NCBI GenBank assembly: GCA_026388915.1
Contig: JAPLIW010000727.1
Span: 1-12,205 of the forward strand
DNA: 12,205 bases
Direction: 5' to 3'
DNA from: Deltaproteobacteria bacterium
Lineage (GTDB): Bacteria; Desulfobacterota; SM23-61
The notes beneath the pieces were generated by a model. The model did not search any database. It was not told the origin of the DNA and saw only the letters and a list, made by a program, of their open reading frames with translations. Positions 6,133 to 12,125 of this stretch are shown here, in pieces. Each line of letters opens with the position of its first letter. Position 1 is the stretch's first letter. Made by a program: the position numbers and the translations under genes.

Positions 6133-6662
6133 TTTTCCCCTGCCTCCTTTCTCCGGCAAACGCCCTTGGTAGTTCTATCAATCATTTCCCAATTCGCCGG
6201 ATCCTCTCCGGACAGGATCCGGTCTACTTCCTTCCTCATTCTCTCCAGGTGCGTGCCCGGCCAATAGACCCGGCGGCATCGTGGACAGATGTGGAAGGAA
6301 TCATAATCCCGGAAGATAAAATCCGGGACCCTTTCCTCCACCTCTTCTTTGGGCACCGGGTGGAGCTCTTCATTGCACAGGAGACAACGGGAGAAGTATT
6401 TTTCTTCCGGCGGTTCCAGCCGGAGTCTTTGCAGAACTTCCCGTACCTGCTCCCGGGGGCTGTCGGCCTCCAGGATCGTGACCTGAAGGTCTTTCCCCAG
6501 GGATGGGATTCTCCGACTCCGGGTCAAGAACATCCGCCCTTCGGCCAGAGCCGCCCGGGCGGCCTCTTCGATCTGGCCCTCTCCCCAATATAACACGTCA
6601 AAGCCCAGGGCTCGGAGTTTTTTGGCCAGCTTCCCCGTGGTCCGGTCGGTGAGGAATTTCAT
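6129..6662 (-). CDS. Mut7-C RNase-domain (DUF82/PIN-like) protein with C-terminal zinc ribbon
   Basis: A 177-residue Mut7-C family protein, a PIN-like fold predicted to be an RNase. The N-terminus MKFLTDRTTGKLAKKLRALG carries the first conserved aspartate (Asp6). The segment FLTRSRRIPSLG (45-56) matches the family's TRD motif, but the aspartate is Ser49. The C-terminal half is a zinc ribbon: CLLC (93-96), CPRC (126-129) and RVYWPGTHLERM, a standard ending for this family. The ATG at 6662 is fixed by the family's N-terminal strand; it has no Shine-Dalgarno sequence, and the promoter lies so close that the mRNA should be leaderless. The gene overlaps the downstream coiled-coil gene by ATGA. Activity is uncertain because one acidic residue is missing. 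Confidence 0.87.
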   Translation of the reverse strand: MKFLTDRTTGKLAKKLRALGFDVLYWGEGQIEEAARAALAEGRMFLTRSRRIPSLGKDLQVTILEADSPREQVREVLQRLRLEPPEEKYFSRCLLCNEELHPVPKEEVEERVPDFIFRDYDSFHICPRCRRVYWPGTHLERMRKEVDRILSGEDPANWEMIDRTTKGVCRRKEAGEK

Positions 6663-6668
6663 GGCTCT

Positions 6669-6697
6669 ATTCTATAATTTTAACCGGGCGGAGTCAA
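6669..6697 (-). promoter_or_regulatory. Sigma70 promoter predicting a leaderless transcript for the Mut7-C gene
   Basis: On the minus strand TTGACT (6697-6692), exactly 17 bases, then TAGAAT (6674-6669). Each box differs from consensus at one base. The expected transcription start is at or within a few bases of 6662, which is the A of the Mut7-C ATG. No ribosome-binding site precedes that ATG. Confidence 0.65.
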
Positions 6698-6726
6698 AAC
6701 CCCCACTTCCGCTTGGGGGCCACCGG

Positions 6727-6808
6727 AATTGCGGAATGCGGATTGCGGAATGCGGATTGAAAAAGGAAACTCCAAAATCCGAAATCCGCAATTCGAAATC
6801 CGAAATTG
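6727..6808. repeat. Imperfect inverted repeat made of GCGGAAT/GCGGATT heptamers
   Basis: The left arm (6727-6760) consists of alternating GCGGAAT and GCGGATT units. The right arm (6776-6808) carries the complementary ATCCGAA/ATCCGCA units. The arms are complementary over about 31 positions with several mismatches, separated by about 15 A-rich bases. It lies just upstream of the Mut7-C promoter. Heptameric arrays of this look occur between genes in many environmental genomes (recalled). No coding capacity is evident in 6698-6945. Confidence 0.7.
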
Positions 6809-6879
6809 AATCAGCCGATGCTTTCTGCGCGCAATGCCCTTGCCCCCGGGCCACAACCCAGGCATCCCGGAAATGTCAA

Positions 6880-6915
6880 TCCCGCCACAGGCGGGACCCT
6901 CGGCAGAGCCGGGGG
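6880..6915. repeat. Two adjacent GC hairpins downstream of the LysE gene
   Basis: TCCCGCC-ACA-GGCGGGA (6880-6896) is a perfect 7-bp stem. Directly beside it lies CCCTCGGC-AGA-GCCGGGGG (6897-6915), an 8-bp stem with one G-T pair. They lie 31 bases past the LysE stop codon in the direction of its transcription. They could act as a weak or Rho-assisted end, but no U tract follows on the minus strand. CCCGCC-type palindromes of this kind are common dispersed repeats. A further TTAACCT/AGGTTAA pair (6922-6928 with 6943-6949) overlaps the stop codon of the LysE gene. Confidence 0.6.
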
Positions 6916-6945
6916 ATTACCTTAACCTGAATCCATTCACCGAGG

Positions 6946-7590
6946 TTAAAAAGGAAAAAATCCGGTGAGAGAAACAACCATCGCTGCCACCCCAAACCCC
7001 AGGATGACGAGGCCAAAGATGCGGTTGATCCAGCGCAAACCCCGGAGGTTGAAACGATCCCGGAAAGCACCGATCCCAAAGCTCAAAATCCACCACCACA
7101 GAGCGGATCCCAGGAAAACTCCGGCCACCAACATACCGGCTTCGAAGAAAGTTCCTCCCGCAGTTCCCAACCCCAGTCCGGCGAAAATAACGGCGAAGGC
7201 CAAAATGGTCAGGGGATTGGCCAGGGTGAGAAAGAAGGTGGAGAAATAATCCCCCGCCAGATCCAGCCTGCGGGCCGCAGGGAATGTGCCCCCCGGCCGG
7301 GACAAGAAGGTCCGAATCCCGAGGTAAAAGAGAAAACTTCCTCCCCCGAAACGCAGCCAGAATTGCTGGTGGATTAAAAAGTGGGAGATGACGGTCAAAC
7401 CAAAAGCGGCAACGCACCCATAGAGGGCATCCGCCGTGGCCGCCCCCAGCCCAGAAGCCAGGCCGGACCGGCGGCCATAAGCCAGGGTGCGCCGGATGCA
7501 CAGAACCCCGATGGGTCCCACGGGCGCAGCAATGGAGAACCCGATGAGGAGTCCTTTCAAGAAGAAAAGAAGGATGACATCTTTGGGCAT
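6946..7590 (-). CDS. LysE/RhtB family exporter
   Basis: A 214-residue integral inner-membrane protein of the LysE superfamily, which exports amino acids and related small molecules. The hallmark N-terminal motif is clear: GFSIAAPVGPIGVLCIRRTL (17-36) followed by GLASGLGAATADALYG (43-58). About six membrane segments can be read (near 5-30, 45-70, 72-92, 112-138, 150-175 and 190-210), with TLANPLTILAF in the fourth. Length is normal. The substrate cannot be predicted. It starts 3 bases after the stop of the FTR-like gene with only a weak ribosome site (CTGAAAG), so its translation probably depends on the upstream gene. Its membership of a thiol-redox operon is unusual and raises the possibility of a sulfur-containing substrate, which is inference only. 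Confidence 0.9.
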   Translation of the reverse strand: MPKDVILLFFLKGLLIGFSIAAPVGPIGVLCIRRTLAYGRRSGLASGLGAATADALYGCVAAFGLTVISHFLIHQQFWLRFGGGSFLFYLGIRTFLSRPGGTFPAARRLDLAGDYFSTFFLTLANPLTILAFAVIFAGLGLGTAGGTFFEAGMLVAGVFLGSALWWWILSFGIGAFRDRFNLRGLRWINRIFGLVILGFGVAAMVVSLTGFFPF

Positions 7591-7593
7591 CTT

Positions 7594-8106
7594 TCAGAAG
7601 AACTTTTCAAACCGGTCTTTCTTGGCCTTGCAGACCGGACAAACTTCGGGAGGCCCGTCGCGGGCGCAGAGATAGCCGCAGACCTTGCACCGCCAGACGG
7701 GATAAGGCAGGGAAGAGAGAGTCGGGGTTTTCGACCCGGCGGGGGCTTTCTTTCTTTCCTCTTCGGGGGGACGCCTCTCCGGGATGGATTGGAGTTTTTG
7801 CTCGCCCTTCAAGACGGCCCCGGAAACATAAAGGGCGCAGTAGCAGGCCCCGCAATCATCCAAATCCGGGTCCCGATAGTCGCAGGGGCAGATGATGTCC
7901 AGGTCCTCGTCCTTATTACCGGAAGCCAAGCGGCAGGGGCAGGCCCAGTACCCGTATCTTTTCTCATTGACCAGCAGGCCCTTGACCAGCTCCTTGGTGA
8001 AGGGCGTATCCGGGTTGAGATGGTATCCTCCGGCCTCGGCTTCCTTGTGCAGCCGCTGGAATAGACGGTCCCCCTCCCCGGGGGAAACGGTAGATTCTTC
8101 TTTCAT
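7594..8106 (-). CDS. Ferredoxin:thioredoxin reductase catalytic-domain protein fused to a rubredoxin-like domain
   Basis: A 170-residue two-domain redox protein. Residues 1-100 match the catalytic (beta) chain of ferredoxin:thioredoxin reductase: CPC (56-58), IICPCDYRDPDLDD with CPC (73-75), and CGACYC (85-90) followed by ALYV. These cysteines hold the [4Fe-4S] cluster and the redox disulfide in the family; Cys85 is an extra one. A proline- and lysine-rich linker (about 105-130) leads to a C-terminal rubredoxin-like knuckle domain, WRCKVCGYLC with EVCPVCK (Cys140, 143, 156, 159). No variable (alpha) FTR chain is encoded nearby. The ATG at 8106 overlaps the glutaredoxin stop (ATGA), with AAGGAGG 10 bases upstream. 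The tight coupling suggests that the protein reduces the neighbouring glutaredoxin-like protein with electrons from ferredoxin or through its own rubredoxin-like site. Confidence 0.9.
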   Translation of the reverse strand: MKEESTVSPGEGDRLFQRLHKEAEAGGYHLNPDTPFTKELVKGLLVNEKRYGYWACPCRLASGNKDEDLDIICPCDYRDPDLDDCGACYCALYVSGAVLKGEQKLQSIPERRPPEEERKKAPAGSKTPTLSSLPYPVWRCKVCGYLCARDGPPEVCPVCKAKKDRFEKFF

Positions 8107-8339
8107 GAACCGAGCGCCTCCTTGACCTTCTGCTCATCATAGCCCACGATGCACTGGCCGTTGATGGAGAGAGTCGGAAAGGAACACCGGGGGTTCAACT
8201 TCTTTACTTCATCCGTTGCCTGCGTCCGTTCTTCCCCCTGGAGGAGGTCCACCTCGACGAAGTCATACTCCACCCCCAACTGGTCCAAAAGTTGTTTGGT
8301 CTTTTTACACCAAACGCAGGTGCTCAGGGCATAGAGCAT
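8103..8339 (-). CDS. Glutaredoxin-like thiol-disulfide protein
   Basis: A 78-residue single-domain protein of the glutaredoxin/NrdH type. The first strand and active site read MLYALSTCVWCKKTKQLLDQ, with redox cysteines Cys8 and Cys11. The cis-proline lies in SFPTLSI (Pro55), followed by GYDEQKVKEAL, the family's closing helix. Two extra cysteines (Cys52, Cys63) are present. The start at 8339 is preferred because homology begins there and AGGGGG lies 6 bases upstream. The ATG at 8381 would add 14 basic residues and also has GGAGG at good spacing, so it remains possible. It is the first gene of a minus-strand operon with the FTR-rubredoxin fusion (ATGA overlap) and the LysE exporter, and is the likely substrate or partner of the FTR-like protein. 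Confidence 0.88.
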   Translation of the reverse strand: MLYALSTCVWCKKTKQLLDQLGVEYDFVEVDLLQGEERTQATDEVKKLNPRCSFPTLSINGQCIVGYDEQKVKEALGS

Positions 8340-8430
8340 GATCTGCCCCCTATTTTTCCCGGCCACACGCGTCCCTCTCATGCCGCTGCCTCCGCATCAT
8401 TTAATTTCCTTGCCTCTTCTCCCAGTAATC

Positions 8431-8460
8431 AGTGTATTCCAGTTTGCAATGTCCAGTCAA
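8431..8460 (-). promoter_or_regulatory. Candidate promoter of the glutaredoxin-FTR-LysE operon
   Basis: On the minus strand TTGACT (8460-8455), 18 bases, then TACACT (8436-8431). The -35 box is good and the -10 box fair. Transcription would start near 8424, giving a leader of about 45 bases to the ATG at 8381 or 85 bases to the ATG at 8339. Upstream, the palindrome CCCATGGG occurs twice (8503-8510 and 8541-8548), 38 bases apart; whether it is an operator is unknown. Confidence 0.45.
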
Positions 8461-8544
8461 TACGGATCGCTTTCTTCCGACCCCCGGTTTTTGCGGAAGG
8501 AACCCATGGGCGAGAAAAACCCGGAAGAGAGAGGGGGTAGCCCA

Positions 8545-8768
8545 TGGGGTTCAGCCTGAAGGAATTCGGATCATCATCCTAAGGCGGTTATTCTTTCATC
8601 GGGTCGGGCCTGTCCCGGGGAGATTTGCAAGGGAAGATGGTTTCGCCCAGTCTTGCCTCGGAAGCTATTTTCTCGCAGGCCTCTTTTTGAGGAGGAACGG
8701 CGGAAGCTGACTAGAAAACGATAATCCCGCCGAGCCTGATGATCCGAATTCCTTCAGGCTGAACCCCA
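8545..8768. mobile_element. MITE-like element with 32-bp perfect terminal inverted repeats
   Basis: The arms at 8545-8576 and 8737-8768 are perfect inverted complements over 32 bases (outer ends TGGGGTTCAGCCTGAAGG and its complement). Complementarity continues imperfectly inward for about 20 more bases (GGCGG-TTAT against ATAA-CCCGCC). The 160-base interior has small hairpins: CGGG/CCCG near 8605, AAGA-GG/CC-TCTT near 8640, and CCTC-TTTTT-GAGG near 8680. It encodes no transposase and no plausible protein. Such a short structured element bounded by perfect inverted repeats is typical of a non-autonomous transposon, but no target-site duplication is visible at the flanks. A large 3' UTR hairpin of the PEPCK transcript or a chimeric assembly joint are alternatives. 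The rest of 8461-8544 and 8769-8858 holds no recognisable gene. Confidence 0.55.
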
Positions 8769-8858
8769 ACGAGCAAAAAAACTGGGTATGGGCAAGGGAT
8801 CGCTATTCCGTCCGCCCCCGCGCCCTGTCATTGCAGAAAAAGAGGCACGCTTCGGCAT

Positions 8859-10709
8859 CTACCCCAAGCGCTGCACCAGTAATTTGAGCTGGGCGTTGAG
8901 GCGCGCGGGCAGACGGTCGCCGAACTGGTTGAAGTGTCTTTCTATGTCGGGGACCTCGGCCTTGAACGCCGGCACGTCGACCCGCAGCAGTTCCGCGAGG
9001 TCCTGGGCCGGGAGGGAAAGGCCGGTCAGGTCGAGGTCGCCCTCCTTCGGCAGAAGACCGATGGGGGTCTGGCGCGCGCCGACCTTGCCGCTCGCCCGGT
9101 CGCACATCCACTTGAGCACTCGGCCGTTATCGCTGTAGCCCGGCCACAGCCACCTGCCCTCGGGGCTTTTGCGGAACCAGTTCACGTAGAAGATGCGCGG
9201 GGCCTTGGAGCCGATCTTGTCGCCCATGTTGAACCAGTGTTGGGAGTAGTCGCCCATGTTGTAGCCGCAAAAGGGCTTCATGGCGAAGGGGTCGCGGCGC
9301 AGGTTACCCACCGCGCCGATGTTGGCGGCCGTGGTCTCGGAAGCGGCGGTGGAGCCCAGGAAGACCCCGTGGTCCCAGTCATAGGCCTCGTGCACCAGGG
9401 GCACCACGCTGGCTCGCCGGCCGCCGAAGACAAAGATGTCGATGGGAACCCCTTCGGGTTTCTCCCAGTCCGGACTGATGACCGGGCACTGCCGGGCGGG
9501 GGCGGTAAAGCGGGCGTTGGGGTGGGCGGCCTCCCCCTTGCTGGCGGGGGTCCAGTCCCTGCTTCTCCAGTCGATGGCGTGGGCCGGAGGTTCCCCGTCA
9601 AAGCCTTCCCACCAAATGTCGCCGTCGTCGGTGAGGGCGGAATTGGTGAAAATGACGTTTTCCTTCAGGCTGTCCATGGCCGCGGGATTGGAGCCGTGGG
9701 AGGTGCCCGGAGCCACCCCGAAAAAGCCGCTCTCGGGATTGATGGCATAAAGCCGCCCATCCGGGCCGATCTTCATCCAGCTGATGTCGTCGCCGATACA
9801 CTCGGCTTTCCAGCCCGGGAGAGTGGGGTTGATCATGGCCAGATTGGTCTTGCCGCAGGCAGAGGGGAAGGCGGCCGCGATGTGGAAGCGCTGGCCCTCG
9901 GGGTTGATCAGTCGCAGGATCAGCATGTGCTCGGCCATCCAGCCTTCGCGCCGGGCCGCTGCCGAGGCGATCCGCAGCGCCAGGCTCTTTTTCCCGAGCA
10001 GGGCGTTGCCCCCGTACCCCGATCCATAGGACCAGATGAGATTCTCATCCGGGAAATGGCTGATGTACTTCTGCTCAATGGGGGCGCACGGCCAGGGCAC
10101 GTCCTTCTGGCCTTTCTCGAGGGGAGCGCCGATGGAGTGCAGGCAAGGGATGAACTCCCCGTCCTTGCCCAGCTCCTCGAGAACCCGGCTTCCGACGCGG
10201 GTCATGATGTGCATGTTGCAAACCACGTAGGGGCTGTCGGTGGTCTCCACGCCGATCTTGGCCAGCGGCGATCCGATGGGGCCCATGGAGAAGGGGATGA
10301 CGTACAGGGTGCGACCCCGCATGCATCCCTTGTAGAGGCCGGTCATGGTCGCCTTGAGCTCGCCGGGCTCGATCCAGTTATTGGTGGGACCGGCTTCGAT
10401 CTTGGCCGGGCAGCTGATGTACGTGCGGTCCTCGACCCGGGCGACATCGCTCGGGTCCGAGCGGAAGAGAAAACTATTGGGGCGCTTCTTGATCGGAATG
10501 GCGGCACCGCCGGCGACCATCCGGGCCATGAGCCGGTTATACTCCGCGGCCAACCCGTCGCACCAGTACACGCTGTCCGGCTGGCACAGTTGGGCGCATC
10601 CTTGAACCCAGCGGTTCAGCCTGACGTTGGGGGAAGGAGAGAGCCGGTCTTGCCCGCAGCTTTCATCCTTTGGGGTTCTGAAGGAGACCCATTCATATCG
10701 CCTTTTCAA
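8859..10709 (-). CDS. pckG: Phosphoenolpyruvate carboxykinase (GTP), 5' end unresolved
   Basis: GTP-type PEP carboxykinase interconverts oxaloacetate plus GTP with PEP, CO2 and GDP at the gluconeogenic or anaplerotic node. The conserved body runs from NRWVQGCAQLCQPDSVYWCD, through KRPNSFLFRSDPSDVARVED, to the kinase-1 loop FPSACGKTNLAM (with the hyper-reactive Cys), the metal site GDDISWMK, FGGRRASVVPLV and VNWFRKSPEGRWLWPGYSDN, and ends normally at LLVQRLG. Homology starts around base 10628, yet no ATG or GTG precedes it in frame. The only start between there and the divergent neighbour is TTG at 10709 (616 residues, no ribosome site), used here as a placeholder. An ATG at 10666 lies one frame off and would fit (about 602 residues) if one base were added to the five-G run at 10629-10633 on the plus strand. 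Biochemical identity is firm; the start is not. Confidence 0.88.
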   Translation of the reverse strand: MKRRYEWVSFRTPKDESCGQDRLSPSPNVRLNRWVQGCAQLCQPDSVYWCDGLAAEYNRLMARMVAGGAAIPIKKRPNSFLFRSDPSDVARVEDRTYISCPAKIEAGPTNNWIEPGELKATMTGLYKGCMRGRTLYVIPFSMGPIGSPLAKIGVETTDSPYVVCNMHIMTRVGSRVLEELGKDGEFIPCLHSIGAPLEKGQKDVPWPCAPIEQKYISHFPDENLIWSYGSGYGGNALLGKKSLALRIASAAARREGWMAEHMLILRLINPEGQRFHIAAAFPSACGKTNLAMINPTLPGWKAECIGDDISWMKIGPDGRLYAINPESGFFGVAPGTSHGSNPAAMDSLKENVIFTNSALTDDGDIWWEGFDGEPPAHAIDWRSRDWTPASKGEAAHPNARFTAPARQCPVISPDWEKPEGVPIDIFVFGGRRASVVPLVHEAYDWDHGVFLGSTAASETTAANIGAVGNLRRDPFAMKPFCGYNMGDYSQHWFNMGDKIGSKAPRIFYVNWFRKSPEGRWLWPGYSDNGRVLKWMCDRASGKVGARQTPIGLLPKEGDLDLTGLSLPAQDLAELLRVDVPAFKAEVPDIERHFNQFGDRLPARLNAQLKLLVQRLG

Positions 10710-10724
10710 AAGGGAGGGAGTAAC
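10629..10724. promoter_or_regulatory. Divergent PEPCK/substrate-binding-protein spacer with a terminal-repeat-like motif and a dyad
   Basis: TGGGGTTC-TGAAGGA (10671-10685) equals the outer end of the MITE-like element at 8545 except for a missing AGCC. CCTTTT-C-AAAAGG (10701-10713) is a short dyad touching the strong GGGAGGGAG ribosome site of the plus-strand gene. No convincing promoter pair is visible in either direction. The spacer should hold the promoters of both divergent genes, which makes it look rearranged. Confidence 0.35.
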
Positions 10725-11747
10725 ATGAAGATGAAAAGATTCTGGATCTTCTGGGCGGCAGTCTTCGGAATTCTTTCCTGCTGGTGTCCCGCGTCGCCGG
10801 CCGCGGAATCTTTGAATGCCTACTCCATCTGGCCGGAGAACTGGGCCCGGCCTATGTTCCAGGAATTCGAGAAGGCCACGGGGATTAAGGTAAATTTCAT
10901 CCGTTTCTCGTCCGGGGAGGCCCTGGCGAGGATCATCGCCGAAAAGAACAACCCCCGGGTGGATGTCCTCTTCGGCGGGCCCGTAGAAACCCATATCGCC
11001 GGGATCAAGGAGGGAGTCTTTGAACCCTATAAGGCTTCCAGTTTCAACGCCCTGCCGGACCGCTTCAAAGATCCCCAGGGGATCTGGTTGGGAATCGCCG
11101 ATGATCCCCTGGTCTTCATGAGCAACAACAAGTTCCTGAAGGAGAATAAATTAAACCCTCCCATGTCCTGGGATGACCTCCTCCATCCGGCCTACAAGGG
11201 AATGATTCAGATGGCCGACGCCCGCACCTCGGGCACGGCCGTGACCCGGATCTTCTCCATCCTGCAGGTCTTCGGGCGGGATGAAACCAAAGCCTTCGAT
11301 TACCTGAAGAAGCTCCGCCGCAATGTCCAAGTGTACACCAAGAGCGGTGGGGGCGGGACCATTCCCGTCGGCCTGGGACAGGCGGGCGCGGGGATCTTCT
11401 TCATCGTAGATGCCCTGAAAACCAAGCAGGAAGGCTACGACGTAGCGATCTCCTTCCCCAAGGAGGGGATTGGAACATCCGTAGAAGCCATTGCCCTCCT
11501 TAAAGGCGCCAAGAATCCGGCGACGGGAAAGAAGCTCATCGACTGGGCCACCAGCCCGGCCATGCAGAGCCACTATGCCAAGTACAAGATCAACTTTATT
11601 CCCGCCCATCCCGAGGTCAAAATTGAACCCAGCCTGGCGGAAGTGATCAAAGGGGCCAATATATTTCCCGTCGATGAGAACTGGGCGGGGCAGAACCGGA
11701 AACGGATCATAAACCGCTGGATCAACGAGGTTCTGCCACAACAGTGA
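10725..11747 (+). CDS. Periplasmic substrate-binding protein of an iron(III)-type ABC transporter (AfuA/FbpA-like)
   Basis: A 340-residue protein with a Sec signal peptide (MKMKRFW, hydrophobic core to about residue 22, probable cleavage after ASPAA near residue 27). The mature part reads LNAYSIWPENWARPMFQEFE, then FSSGEALARIIAEKNNP, VDVLFGGPVETH, MADARTSGTAVTRIFSIL and KSGGGGTIPVGLGQAGAGIF, and ends AGQNRKRIINRWINEVL, typical of the AfuA-like (COG1840) binding proteins often labelled iron-type. Substrates in this family include ferric iron but also small organic ions, so the ligand is uncertain. The ATG at 10725 follows GGGAGGGAG. A partial permease gene starts 378 bases downstream, so the pair forms an ABC importer, although the gap is far longer than usual in such operons. 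Confidence 0.9.
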   Translation: MKMKRFWIFWAAVFGILSCWCPASPAAESLNAYSIWPENWARPMFQEFEKATGIKVNFIRFSSGEALARIIAEKNNPRVDVLFGGPVETHIAGIKEGVFEPYKASSFNALPDRFKDPQGIWLGIADDPLVFMSNNKFLKENKLNPPMSWDDLLHPAYKGMIQMADARTSGTAVTRIFSILQVFGRDETKAFDYLKKLRRNVQVYTKSGGGGTIPVGLGQAGAGIFFIVDALKTKQEGYDVAISFPKEGIGTSVEAIALLKGAKNPATGKKLIDWATSPAMQSHYAKYKINFIPAHPEVKIEPSLAEVIKGANIFPVDENWAGQNRKRIINRWINEVLPQQ

Positions 11748-11758
11748 TTCGAGAAGAT

Positions 11759-11819
11759 CTACTATGAAAAGGGTATATCCAGGCCGGATCTTTTGGTTAT
11801 AACGGATCATTCATAGTAG
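11759..11819. repeat. 10-bp inverted repeat just after the substrate-binding protein gene
   Basis: CTACTATGAA (11759-11768) and TTCATAGTAG (11810-11819) are perfect complements enclosing 41 bases. No U tract follows, so it is not a clear terminator. The 10-mer AACGGATCAT at its right side (11801-11810) also occurs exactly 100 bases earlier, near the 3' end of the coding region (11701-11710). Confidence 0.5.
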
Positions 11820-11867
11820 CTTAACCCCCCACGAATCCGCCCAGACGGGAAAAAATCGGAAAGATCC

Positions 11868-11906
11868 CCCTCCCCCTCTGACGGGGGAGGGTATGGGGGG
11901 AGGGGG
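11868..11906 (+). repeat. Poly-C/poly-G hairpin and four-run G-quadruplex motif
   Basis: CCCTCCCCC (11868-11876) pairs with GGGGGAGGG (11883-11891) around a 6-base loop. The G side continues as GGGGG-A-GGG-TAT-GGGGGG-A-GGGGG (11883-11906): four G runs with loops of 1, 3 and 1 bases, a textbook potential G-quadruplex on the plus (mRNA) strand between the binding protein and the permease. Such tracts are also common in dispersed intergenic repeats. The effect on downstream expression is unknown. Confidence 0.6.
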
Positions 11907-11990
11907 CGATGTCTAATTCCTGATTTACTAATGAGGCCATTATTGTCTAGACATCATTGGTTCGAGGCCTATCCTATTAAAAGCCTTGAA

Positions 11991-12071
11991 CTGGACTCCG
12001 GCTTTCGCCGGAGAGACAAATAGAAGAAGGGCTTTCTTCACTACGTCATTCCGGCGCAAGCCGGAATCCAG
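11991..12071. repeat. Paired CCGG-stem intergenic repeats in inverted orientation
   Basis: CTGGACTCCGG opens the element and CCGGAATCCAG closes it. Each half is itself a hairpin: CTCCGG-CTTTCG-CCGGAG (11996-12013) and ATTCCGG-CGCAAG-CCGGAAT (12048-12067). The half-repeat closely resembles the GTCATTCCGGC...GCCGGAATCCAG element dispersed in many bacterial genomes (recalled). Other structure in the 11748-12125 gap includes the perfect palindrome TGTCTAGACA (11944-11953). No gene is visible in this gap. Confidence 0.7.
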
Positions 12072-12125
12072 GAGGATCAAAAAAGAAAATCGATGTCCGG
12101 ATAATTATGACCTTATTAATAACTT

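Noticed and set aside
6880..6915. CRISPR or tandem array suggested by adjacent palindromes
   Set aside because: There are only two different hairpins, with no regular repeat-spacer structure.
8449..8559. A 36-codon plus-strand ORF (starts MSSQYGSLSSDPRFL) ending in the left arm of the MITE-like element
   Set aside because: It has no Shine-Dalgarno sequence, overlaps the operon promoter on the other strand and resembles no known family. It might be the stump of an interrupted gene, but nothing supports that.
8545..8768. Integron attC site or tRNA-like cloverleaf inside the inverted repeat
   Set aside because: No attC core triplets (GTTRRRY type) and no tRNA T-loop or CCA features are present.
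8769..8858. Intrinsic terminator after PEPCK
   Set aside because: A CTCTTTTTC run is present on the minus strand, but no convincing GC stem directly precedes it.
8934..11747. A 937-codon plus-strand open frame running antisense through PEPCK and into the substrate-binding protein
   Set aside because: The first 597 codons are the complement of a well-conserved PEPCK and show no family signature; the real gene begins at ATG 10725 with a strong ribosome site and a signal peptide.
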